Assembly: GCA_003228495.1 (NCBI GenBank) | Contig: QIDY01000025.1 | Span: 1-6,060 of the forward strand | DNA: 6,060 bases | Direction: 5' to 3' | DNA from: Nitrospirota bacterium | Lineage (GTDB): Bacteria > Nitrospirota > Nitrospiria > Nitrospirales > UBA8639 | Part shown: positions 1 through 5,969 of the stretch, one piece after another | How positions within the stretch are numbered: the first letter of the stretch is position 1 | Layout: each line of letters opens with the position of its first letter | Program-made: the position numbers and the translations under genes | The notes under the pieces: generated by a model | Databases searched by the model: none | Told to the model about the DNA's origin: nothing | What the model saw: the letters and a program-made list of their open reading frames with translations, nothing else

Positions 1-26
1 CCTAAGTCATTGATAAACCACACATA

Positions 27-102
27 GCGCCCGTAGCTCAATGGATAGAGCACTTGACTACGGATCAAGAGGTTACAGGTTCGACTCCTGTCGGGCGCGC
101 CA
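27..102 (+). tRNA. tRNA-Arg (anticodon ACG)
   Basis: The sequence folds as a complete cloverleaf. The acceptor arms GCGCCCG (27-33) and CGGGCGC (92-98) pair perfectly. The anticodon stem CTTGA/TCAAG (53-57, 65-69) encloses the loop CTACGGA, so the anticodon at 60-62 is ACG. The T arm ACAGG/CCTGT (75-79, 87-91) encloses TTCGACT. The discriminator is G99 and the CCA end is encoded at 100-102. Bacterial tRNA-Arg(ACG) is normally deaminated by TadA to ICG and reads CGU, CGC and CGA. No U-rich terminator is obvious directly downstream. tRNA 3' ends are common integration sites, but I see no second copy of this 3' end in the window. Confidence 0.97.
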
Positions 103-218
103 AATCATAGGGATCCCTTTCAAATTGTCTAAAAATCTGAGTGGCAGCGAGGTTTGGGCGTTTCAAAAACCCAGAATTTGAATTGTGCCTTGAATCGTTC
201 TGCTATGAGGGGTAGGAT

Positions 219-452
219 ATGGTCATGTTAGATTGGTCATCTTGTCCAGCAGTTGAACGTGACCCAAAAAGGGTCAGTGGCGGATGGGTGTTTCGCGGCA
301 CCCGCGTCCCGGTTTCCGCTCTGTTTGAGAACCTCGAAGACGGAGTAGAGATTACTCAATTTGTGGAGTGTTTCCCTGGTGTCACACTTGACCAGGTACG
401 TATAGTTCTGGACCAGGCAGCCAAAAGTTTAGCTTCTCCTCAGGTTGTGTGA
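219..452 (+). CDS. DUF433 family protein, predicted antitoxin of a DUF433/DUF5615 pair
   Basis: This 77-residue protein has the DUF433 pattern: a short N-terminal stretch with a conserved D-P segment (ERDPKRVSGGW), then FRGTRVPVSALFENLEDG around residues 26-43 and a C-terminal helical part (FPGVTLDQVRIVLDQAAK). In the family this region forms a small helix-turn-helix-like fold, and members usually sit directly upstream of a DUF5615 PIN-like protein, a pairing predicted to act as toxin-antitoxin. That arrangement is seen here. A purine-rich site GAGGGG (207-212) lies 6 bases before ATG 219; a second ATG at 225 is a possible alternative start. The TGA stop at 450-452 lies in the same frame as the downstream toxin-like sequence, with no spacer. 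The gene looks intact although its partner is broken. DNA binding or antitoxin activity is inferred from the family only. Confidence 0.85.
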   Translation: MVMLDWSSCPAVERDPKRVSGGWVFRGTRVPVSALFENLEDGVEITQFVECFPGVTLDQVRIVLDQAAKSLASPQVV

Positions 453-774
453 GCGCGCATTCTCTTCGATCAAGGGACGCCAGTTCCTTTGCGCAAGCTT
501 CTAAATTCTCATCAAATCGAAACCGTTTTTGAGCGTGGTTGGAGTACGTTGCCAAACGGTGAATTATTGGCAAGGGCTGAGATCGAAGGCTTTGAAGTGG
601 TTTGTCACAACCGACAAGAATCTTCGCAATCAACGAAATCTTTCTAGATGGAGAATCGCTATCGTTGTACTATCATCCACCAGTTGGCCGCGCATTCGTA
701 CGGCTGCAGTAGCTATAAACAAAACCATTGATGCAACATTGCCAGGTAATCTCAACGAAGTGGACATCCCCTAA
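453..774 (+). pseudogene. DUF5615 PIN-like toxin gene, frameshifted
   Basis: Two frames together make one DUF5615 protein of about 107 residues. The first frame, from 453, reads RILFDQGTPVPLRKLL and later GWSTLPNGELLARAEIEGFEV. The second frame, from 601, reads FVTTDKNLRNQRNLS and RIAIVVLSSTSWPRI and ends in EVDIP with TAA at 772-774. Removing one G at 599-600 joins them as EVFVTTDKNL, as expected for the family, so this is a +1 insertion. The PIN-like acidic residues are present in both halves: D in LFDQG, E in NGEL, D in TTDK. The beginning is also odd. The codons after the DUF433 stop are GCG CGC ATT, with no ATG, GTG or TTG. A GTG at 449-451 overlaps the upstream stop but is out of frame; an extra GC pair in the GCGCGC run would bring it into frame. 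The family is thought to be ribonuclease-like. Inactivation is likely unless these are sequencing errors. Confidence 0.85.
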
Positions 775-828
775 ACCCTCTCCGAACACTCGGTTGGAAC
801 AGGCGGGTTTTGGGCATGGTTCATCTCT

Positions 829-836
829 GAGAAAGG
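829..836 (+). promoter_or_regulatory. Shine-Dalgarno site supporting the GTG start at 843
   Basis: The sequence GAGAAAGG lies 6 bases before GTG 843. The in-frame ATG at 864, seven codons later, has no comparable purine-rich site. This favours GTG 843 as the start of the 624-residue protein, although a start at 864 would leave the signal peptide intact. Confidence 0.5.
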
Positions 837-842
837 TATTTT

Positions 843-2717
843 GTGATAACCTGGCGTTATTTCATGAACCGAAAAACCTCAAACCGAACAGCTCTCTGTC
901 TTGCGCTTTTTCTGACGGTTGGGTTTGTCGTGGGCCCTCCCGCAAAAGCGGATTGGATCAATCTGACCGGCGCGGAGACCTCGGCTAATATCGCAGAGAT
1001 TTATGTTCTTGACGATCACGTCAAGCTGGTGCTCGAGATCGCTATTGGCGATCTAGATACTTTTGATGATCTCGTACCGGATGACTGGATTAAAACTCCC
1101 AACACCCAACGTCCTTCCATTCAGAAGCGGATCCAGTATTTTTCCTCTAAAACGTTTCAATTCGTTACTGAAAAAGGTGAAAAGCTACAAGCTGAGCTGA
1201 AATTTGTCGAACCCCGGGAACGTCAAGATCGTCAATCACCCTTTGCCGGTATGATCAATCCCTATACGCGGCAACCGGTCCCAGGGGCTCCTTCCGATAA
1301 ACGCGTGCTCTACGCTGAGCTGATCTATTCGTTCCAGAACACACCTAAAGAACTCACCATCGTTCCTCCTCTTGACGGGGAGGGGAGGGCCTTGGTCACC
1401 ATCGGTTTTATTGCCTACCATAAGGCCGTGCCCATCATCGACTTTCGGTATCTGGGTGCGCCGGCACGTCTGATGCTCGATTGGGAGGACCCTTGGTACT
1501 CCAAGTTCGAGAACCCGAATCTCAAGCGACATCATAAATCGGCGTTGATGTCGTTTCTGTATGTTGAGCCCTATGAGGTCCGGCATGAGATTCTGACACG
1601 GGTCAAAGACTTGGAAGAATGGATGGATTTAGGTTTACGAGGTAAGAATTTTATTGAAGTTGATGAACTGGAATCTCTAAAAGAACGTATTGGGGAATTT
1701 CTTTTACAAAAAAATCCAGTCCTGATTGACGGGAAGCCGCTACGTCCTATTCTCGATCGTACGAATTATGTGAAGGTGGCCTTAACCGGCATTCAATTGC
1801 TTGAACAACCAGAACGGCTGGAGATTGCCACTGCCATTGTCGGGGTCATTATTGCGTATATCACGGATGGCATGCCGAAGGAGGTCACAGTCGATTGGGA
1901 ATTATTTACTGAGCAAGTCCAACAGGTGCCTGCCACGGCTGTAGACCCTGCCGGACCTTTCCCATCGTTCGTCACTCCTGATGATCCCATCCTACAATGG
2001 ACAAACTATCTCAAACACTACACCATGCCAACTGTTCAGTCCGTGTCCGTCTCCGATACGGTAACGGTCCTCACCGTTCCAGTGGGGACAATCCTGTGTT
2101 TTGCGGCGTTGGTTCCTCTGGGGTGGCGGATTCGCCGGCGTGTGAAGAGAGCCAAACCCTTTCGGTTCCACCTCGTGACGGCGGTGGCGGTCATGGCCGC
2201 GGGCGTCGCCCTTCTGCCGGTTCTTCAGGTATCCCTAGCCAAGCCGGCTGCTTGGGTGAATACCCTCAATGACAAGGAAGCCACCGTGATTGTGAGCAGC
2301 TTACTCAAGAATGTGTATCGCGCGTTTGATTTTCGGCAGGAAGCGAATGTCTACGACAAGCTCGCGCTGAGCGTTGAGGGGGATCTGTTGGCAGACATGT
2401 ATTTACAGAATAGAAAATCCTTTGCCGTTCAAAAAGCAGGAGGTGCTCAGGCCAAGGTCAAAGAAGTCGAGATCCTTGATGCGCACAGTGAGCGTTTGAA
2501 GGATCACCCACGTGCGTTTGCCATTACGTCACAGTGGACTGCGATGGGTACCGTGGGGCACTGGGGACATGTGCACGTGCGCAAGAATAAATATGACGCG
2601 ACGATTACCGTCGAGCCCGTGAATGGGGCATGGAAGATCATCGGCATGGAGCTGTTCGATGAAACACGAATCGACCCGTACGCCAAGCCGACCACTCCGG
2701 GTACTCAAGTGGAATAG
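843..2717 (+). CDS. Uncharacterised envelope protein with signal peptide and two membrane spans, upstream of an ABC transporter
   Basis: I do not recognise a named family for this 624-residue protein. The N-terminus (basic MNRKTSNR, then a hydrophobic run ending near AKA-D at about residue 37) looks like a cleavable signal peptide. Residues about 37-400 form a large, mostly soluble region without an obvious catalytic motif. Two hydrophobic segments follow, about 407-428 and 443-465, separated by a strongly basic linker (RIRRRVKRAK) that should face the cytoplasm. This places both the long N-terminal region and the C-terminal part (467-624) outside the inner membrane. The C-terminal part, with helices followed by strands such as ITVEPVNGAWKIIGMELFD, resembles an NTF2/Tim44-like alpha+beta fold; that is inference from pattern only. 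It lies 116 bases before the ABC ATPase on the same strand and may be the extracytoplasmic partner of that transporter. The frame is intact, unlike both transporter genes. The start choice between 843 and 864 is uncertain. Confidence 0.85.
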   Translation: MITWRYFMNRKTSNRTALCLALFLTVGFVVGPPAKADWINLTGAETSANIAEIYVLDDHVKLVLEIAIGDLDTFDDLVPDDWIKTPNTQRPSIQKRIQYFSSKTFQFVTEKGEKLQAELKFVEPRERQDRQSPFAGMINPYTRQPVPGAPSDKRVLYAELIYSFQNTPKELTIVPPLDGEGRALVTIGFIAYHKAVPIIDFRYLGAPARLMLDWEDPWYSKFENPNLKRHHKSALMSFLYVEPYEVRHEILTRVKDLEEWMDLGLRGKNFIEVDELESLKERIGEFLLQKNPVLIDGKPLRPILDRTNYVKVALTGIQLLEQPERLEIATAIVGVIIAYITDGMPKEVTVDWELFTEQVQQVPATAVDPAGPFPSFVTPDDPILQWTNYLKHYTMPTVQSVSVSDTVTVLTVPVGTILCFAALVPLGWRIRRRVKRAKPFRFHLVTAVAVMAAGVALLPVLQVSLAKPAAWVNTLNDKEATVIVSSLLKNVYRAFDFRQEANVYDKLALSVEGDLLADMYLQNRKSFAVQKAGGAQAKVKEVEILDAHSERLKDHPRAFAITSQWTAMGTVGHWGHVHVRKNKYDATITVEPVNGAWKIIGMELFDETRIDPYAKPTTPGTQVE

Positions 2718-2758
2718 CAACTCCGTAACGCCAAGATATTATGAATGAATACCCCATC

Positions 2759-2782
2759 ATGCTCACCCTCTTGGGTGGGCAT
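2759..2782 (+). other. Intergenic hairpin between envelope protein gene and ABC ATPase
   Basis: ATGCTCACCC (2759-2768) pairs with GGGTGGGCAT (2773-2782) around a TCTT loop, giving a 10-bp stem with one G-T pair. No T-run follows, so it is not a classical intrinsic terminator. It could attenuate or stabilise the transcript between the first gene and the ATPase. Confidence 0.5.
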
Positions 2783-2833
2783 CCAGAAAGACAATTTAAC
2801 AATCTCTGATAGAACACTATTCGATTGTTCCAA

Positions 2834-3501
2834 ATGATTCACATTCACTCTCTTACTTTTCACCACCAACACGGCGAGTTTCGTTTACACGTTCCGGAAT
2901 TGACCGTGGCCCAATCGGAAAAGGTCGCTGTCATCGGACCTAGTGGATCGGGCAAAACAACATTGTTACATCTCATTGCGGGGATTTTCCTTCCCAGCAG
3001 CGGTGAAATTTGTATCGAGGATGTCCCCGTTCATACCCTCACCGATGCGGAACGGCGCAACTTTCGTATTACCAGCATCGGGTTGGTATTCCAAGATTTT
3101 GAGTTGTTGGACTATCTCAATGTCCTGGACAATATCCTTCATCCTTACCGGATTACCCGGGCGCTCGTCCTCGACAAGATCGTCCGTACCCGTGCAGGGG
3201 AACTCGTAAAAAAAATGGGCATCGAAGACAAACTTGGTCGGTTTCCCGATGAACTGTCCCAAGGGAAAAGCAGCGCGTTGCCATATGCAGGGCCTTGCTC
3301 CCCCAACCGAAACTTATCCTCGCTGACGAAGCGACTGGTAACCTCGATCCGGAAAATAAGCACATCATTCTGGATCTCCTATTCGAGACCGTCAATGATC
3401 ATGATGCCACCTTGCTGGCGGTAACTCATGACCATGATTTGCTCTCGCGCTTCGATCGGGTCATCGATTTCCAACACTTTCGAAAAAGGGCTCCGTCTTG
3501 A
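2834..3501 (+). pseudogene. ABC transporter ATP-binding protein (MacB/LolD type), frameshifted in the signature motif
   Basis: This is the ATPase subunit of an FtsX-fold (type VII) ABC system; the corrected product would be about 222 residues, usual for LolD/MacB-type ATPases. From ATG 2834 the first frame holds Walker A GPSGSGKTT (residues 35-43) and the Q-loop VFQD with Q87, then reaches DELSQG. There the frame breaks: GGG AAA AGC should read GGG (G)AA AAG CAG CGC, that is LSQG-E-KQRVAI. One base is missing at about 3265-3266, next to G and A runs. The shifted frame continues with CRALLPQPK, Walker B and D-loop LILADEATGNLDPEN and the H-loop VTHDH, to TGA 3499-3501. Unshifted translation runs into unrelated sequence to 3424, so the uncorrected product lacks signature, Walker B and H-loop. 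A TTG at 2825 is an alternative start; neither start has a clear Shine-Dalgarno site. The stop overlaps the TTG of the interrupted permease copy (TTGA), as in a translationally coupled pair. Confidence 0.88.
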
Positions 3502-3542
3502 CCGACAGTCTCTACATTGCGTGGCGGTATGCGTGTTTCAAT
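3469..3542 (+). repeat. Direct repeat, left copy (ATPase/permease junction)
   Basis: This segment pairs without gaps with 4500-4573. The permease-coding 45 bases match at 40 positions. The 29 bases upstream match at 18, including an 11 of 12 block (TTCCAAYACTTT) that here is part of the ATPase C-terminal codons. Counts were made by eye. Confidence 0.75.
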
Positions 3543-3560
3543 CATTCTGATTCCCCGTAG
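3498..3560 (+). pseudogene. Interrupted 5' end of the ABC permease gene (first copy)
   Basis: TTG at 3498 overlaps the ATPase stop (TTGA) and is preceded by AAAAAGGG. The frame encodes (M)TDSLYIAWRYACFN, almost the same as the start of the full permease at 4529, (M)IDSLYIAWRYACFN. After codon 15 (position 3542) the sequence leaves the permease, enters the hairpin and stops at TAG 3558-3560. The match is 40 of 45 bases. Of the five differences, three are synonymous third positions, one changes the start codon (TTG/GTG) and one changes T to I. It is therefore the expected native start of the permease in the ATPase-permease operon, cut off by the downstream inserted segment. Confidence 0.85.
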
Positions 3561-3581
3561 CAAGCTATGGGGAATCGGGAT
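3544..3581. repeat. Long near-perfect hairpin at the insertion breakpoint (REP/MITE-like)
   Basis: The core GATTCCCCGTAGC (3549-3561) pairs with GCTATGGGGAATC (3564-3576) around an AA loop with a single G-T pair. Five more outer pairs, two of them wobbles, extend the stem to 3544-3581, giving 18 pairs in total. It starts 2 bases after permease homology ends. There is no following T-run, which argues against a simple terminator. The palindrome resembles REP- or MITE-type elements, but I cannot confirm other genomic copies. Confidence 0.7.
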
Positions 3582-3674
3582 TCATTAAACTTGATGGATG
3601 ATGAAAAGTTGACCCTGAAAAATTCCAAAACTAACCCAAGAAAACAGAGTCCTTTTGGCCGGTCCATGTGCCTG

Positions 3675-3833
3675 TTAGCGCCGTGGTGATTCAGGAGCTC
3701 CAACCTTTTGAGCAACTTCCACTGCCTTTCTTCGAAAATAGTCAATAATTTCTTGCGGAGACTTGCCTGCAATATCCTCGTGTTGTTTGTCCCGAATTTT
3801 GCGGACCATTTCAACAGCGTCAATCTTTTCCAT
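3675..3833 (-). CDS. Small predicted antitoxin paired with the PIN toxin
   Basis: This gene encodes 52 residues from ATG (complement of 3831-3833), preceded by a strong Shine-Dalgarno GGGAGGTG (3841-3848) at 7 bases. The sequence (MEKIDAVEMVRKIRDKQHED, then a SPQEIIDYFRRKA segment and a basic end APESPRR) matches the pattern of small proteins beginning with DAVEM-RxIRD that sit next to PIN-domain toxins. It overlaps the 3' end of the PIN gene by 14 bases, so translation is probably coupled. The order is toxin first, antitoxin second, the reverse of most vapBC operons. Its charged, helical character suits a toxin-neutralising partner; no DNA-binding motif is evident. An upstream in-frame extension to 3920 is open but has no good start site and would lie inside the PIN gene. 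Confidence 0.72.
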   Translation of the reverse strand: MEKIDAVEMVRKIRDKQHEDIAGKSPQEIIDYFRRKAVEVAQKVGAPESPRR

Positions 3834-4287
3834 GACTCGCCACCTCCCGTGGTGAATATATATCAAGAGTATGATAGCCCTGCTCCAAATTGACGGCGTT
3901 AAACTGCCGGATTTTGTCATACCGTACGATATGCCTGAAGTTCCAACTCACGAGTATATCCACATCTGCTATGGCGGCCAGGGCAATATGCAACATATCG
4001 TTACGAAATCTCTCTGCCAGGATTTTATGCTCTAAATAAATATCCACCAATCCAATTACTTCTGCGTTGATTCTTAAAACTTCAGGATTCATGTTAAGGA
4101 TTTCTATAAACTTCTCGCGCACATTCTTAGGTGCATCGGCAATTTCAGCTTCGACGACTTCCGATGTTACGCCGCGAAAGAGTCTACTGCGTATATCGTC
4201 TATTAATGTGATGGACCACATTTTAAATTCGTCATCAAAACATCCCCCGATTACCGATGTGTCGAGATAGATGCGCTGAGTTTTCAT
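3820..4287 (-). CDS. PIN-domain protein, predicted ribonuclease toxin (VapC-like)
   Basis: This 155-residue protein has the PIN fold pattern. It starts with IYLDTSVIGG, with the first metal-binding aspartate at D9. A TSEVVEAEI helix at 41-49 offers acidic candidates E43, E46 and E48. A central helical part follows, then NDMLHIALAAIADVDILVSWNFRHI (96-120) with D97, D110 and N116. PIN proteins of this type are Mg-dependent endoribonucleases that usually act as type II toxins. The ATG (complement of 4285-4287) follows a GAGG site (4290-4293) with short spacing. The gene overlaps the downstream antitoxin by 14 bases. Reading frame and catalytic residues look intact, in contrast to the surrounding transporter genes. 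Its base composition is AT-richer than its neighbours, consistent with acquisition. The specific RNA target cannot be told from sequence. Confidence 0.85.
   Translation of the reverse strand: MKTQRIYLDTSVIGGCFDDEFKMWSITLIDDIRSRLFRGVTSEVVEAEIADAPKNVREKFIEILNMNPEVLRINAEVIGLVDIYLEHKILAERFRNDMLHIALAAIADVDILVSWNFRHIVRYDKIRQFNAVNLEQGYHTLDIYSPREVASHGKD
3841..3848 (-). promoter_or_regulatory. Shine-Dalgarno site of the antitoxin gene
   Basis: On the minus strand this reads GGGAGGTG, close to the anti-16S consensus, 7 bases before the ATG at 3833. It lies within the PIN gene's 3' coding end and decides the short 52-residue start over the longer open frame. Confidence 0.75.
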
Positions 4288-4499
4288 TTCCTCACTATTT
4301 CGTTGGAGGGATAAATCTAAATGCCTCGTTAACTTCTATGTATACTGCAAGCTACCTTAGCAGGATAGCACAATCTATTTTCAACCCAAGGGAAACCCAT
4401 TTTGCCATAATATCCACATGTTAATCAGGACTACCTATGTTCTCATGAAAGGAGATACACTGTAAATTCTGCCTTCGGCGATCTTTGGCTATGAATACA

Positions 4500-4573
4500 T
4501 TCCAATACTTTTTCCGTAGGGGAGCATCGTGATCGACAGTCTCTACATCGCATGGCGGTATGCGTGTTTCAAC
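4500..4573 (+). repeat. Direct repeat, right copy (ATPase/permease junction)
   Basis: This is the second copy of the junction repeat, aligned without gaps to 3469-3542. The start codons (GTG 4529, TTG 3498) fall in the same register. Upstream of the start, TTCCAATACTTT (4500-4511) matches TTCCAACACTTT at 3469-3480, although here no ATPase reading frame remains. Homology does not extend further upstream. Confidence 0.7.
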
Positions 4574-5707
4574 AAGATCAAAACGGTCACGCTTATTGCC
4601 TGCATCACGCTCATTGCGTTTCTCCCCCTTGCCTTACAATTGTTGCTGGATGAAAGTGAGCGGCAACTCATGTCCCGTGCCGTTTCCACCCCCCTGGTCA
4701 TTGGCGTCAAAGGAAGCGCGCTCGACTTGGTGATGAACACGTTGTATTTCGTGGATGAAGTCCCGGAACTCATGACCATGGCAGAGGTTGACCGGATCGA
4801 AGACTCCGCTCTTGCCTTGCCGATACCCATGTATGCCAGGTTTCAAGCCCGGGGATACCCCATTGTCGGGACCACAATGGATTACTTTGATTTTCGTGGG
4901 TTAGAAATGGCCAAGTGGCGTTCGCTCGCTATTATCGGCGAAGCGGTTGTAGGCGCGAAGGTCGCGAAAGAGCTTGAGTTGAAACCTGGGGATTTTTTGG
5001 TATCTTCGCCCGAAAACCCCTTTGACCTGGCCGGACTGTATCCTCTGAAAATGCCTGTTGTGGGAATCTTGGCAAAATCCCATACATCGGATGATTTTGC
5101 GGTATTTGTGGATCTCAAAACCACCTAGATTATTGAGGGGCTCGGCCATGGGCATCAAGATCTTGTGAAAAATCCGGACTCAAGCCTCCTCCTCAATCGA
5201 ACAGAAAAGGATGTCACCGCCAATGCCAAGCTCCGTCTGTACACAGAGATTAGCGAGATCAATCTCGATTCATTTCATTTTCACGGAGACCCTTCGCAAT
5301 ACCGTCTGACCGCGAGCATTGCGGTCCCCATAGATCAAAAATCCGGGACACTGCTACGTGGCCGGTATGTTTCTCAGGATACCCGCACCCAAATCGTTCA
5401 ACCGGCAGAAGTCATTGACGGGTTCCTTCAAAATATTTTTCAGATTAAGAATGTCATTGACGCCATCATTGTGTTAGTTGAAATCGCGACAATGCTGGCT
5501 ATCATCCTCGTATTTGCGCTGTCGCTACGTTTACGGCAACGGGAAATTGGCACGATTTTCAAGCTGGGATGCGGTCGCATGACCATTGCCCGGCTCTTGG
5601 CCGCAGAAATCCTTCTCATCATCGCAATCAGTTCGTTCCTGTGCGTAGGATTCATGACGGTGGTTGATCATTTCAAACATGACCTGGTCAGGATGGCGTT
5701 CATTTGA
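4529..5707 (+). pseudogene. FtsX/MacB-like ABC transporter permease with in-frame TAG at codon 200
   Basis: The full frame would encode 392 residues. GTG 4529 follows AGGGGAG (4518-4524). Residues about 17-39 form the first membrane span. A large extracytoplasmic domain follows, then spans at about 310-332 and 357-379, joined by the cytoplasmic loop RLRQREIGTIFKLGCGRMTI (335-354). The REIG...K.GC/A motif is typical of FtsX-family permeases and contacts the ATPase. TAG at 5126-5128 interrupts the extracytoplasmic domain. The same frame continues with IIEGLGHGHQDLVKNP, so this is a point nonsense change, plausibly TGG (Trp) to TAG, and not a frameshift. GTG 5165 could start the second half but would give a fragment lacking the first span. 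I see three spans where FtsX proteins usually have four, so the C-terminus may be a short-family form or truncated near the AT-rich 5700 boundary. Suppression or sequencing error could rescue it. Confidence 0.85.
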
Positions 5708-5753
5708 ATTGATAAGTAATGAAATGAATCAGAAATTCAGAATAATTAATGGT

Positions 5754-5893
5754 GTCAGACTTGGCTAAGTTTATTAACCTACCTCCTCCCCTTTTCTTAT
5801 TGAGGGATGGCAGCCAAAAAAGTTGCCACTTCTGCGACCTGATACTTGGTCTTACACACGAGCTTCAAGATAGGCAACTTAATCAAGTCTGAC
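5754..5893. repeat. 18-base inverted repeat pair in AT-rich non-coding DNA
   Basis: GTCAGACTTGGCTAAGTT (5754-5771) is the reverse complement of AACTTAATCAAGTCTGAC (5876-5893) at 16 of 18 positions, enclosing 104 bases. A further CTAAGTT occurs at 5904-5910. No supported gene lies between 5708 and 5969. The layout could be the end region of an insertion sequence, or a small MITE, located between the permease and the open frame that leaves the window. Confidence 0.6.
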
Positions 5894-5969
5894 CCGAATG
5901 GCACTAAGTTAAGCCCTTGTTGCATGAAAAAACAGCTGCAAAAACATGAGGGAACTGGCATAGTGTGCG

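Larger units (their letters stand above)
3543..4499. mobile_element. Probable inserted segment carrying a toxin-antitoxin pair
   Basis: About 957 bases separate the two copies of the ATPase/permease junction. The segment is AT-richer than its flanks: row 4021-4080 has 18 G/C of 60, compared with 31 of 60 in permease row 4981-5040. It begins at a long hairpin (3544-3581), has a non-coding part to 3674, the minus-strand antitoxin and PIN genes (3675-4287), then about 210 bases in which I see no gene. I find no transposase or integrase and no clean terminal inverted repeats, so mobility is inferred from context only. A recombination event between paralogous operons could equally have brought it in. 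Confidence 0.5.

Noticed and set aside
153..175. Weak hairpin TTTGGG/CCCAGA after the tRNA
   Set aside because: The stem has only six pairs with one wobble, an 11-base loop and no T-run, so it is not a convincing terminator.
178..206. Possible promoter upstream of the DUF433 gene (TTGAAT then TGCTAT/TATGAG)
   Set aside because: The -10 matches are weak and overlap the ribosome-binding site, so transcription would begin almost at the start codon.
1236..1586. 116-codon open frame on the minus strand
   Set aside because: It lies wholly inside the 624-residue gene, whose signal peptide and domain pattern are coherent; the antisense frame shows no recognisable motif.
3542..3823. 93-codon open frame on the minus strand
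   Set aside because: It overlaps the better supported antitoxin, runs through the hairpin and shows no family-like pattern or ribosome site.
4400..4412. CATAAT-like box upstream of the permease start
   Set aside because: No -35 hexamer at acceptable spacing could be found, so a dedicated permease promoter is not supported.
5165..5707. Independent 180-residue gene starting at GTG 5165
   Set aside because: It is in the same frame as 4529-5128 and completes one permease; there is no Shine-Dalgarno site, so it is the distal half of the interrupted gene.
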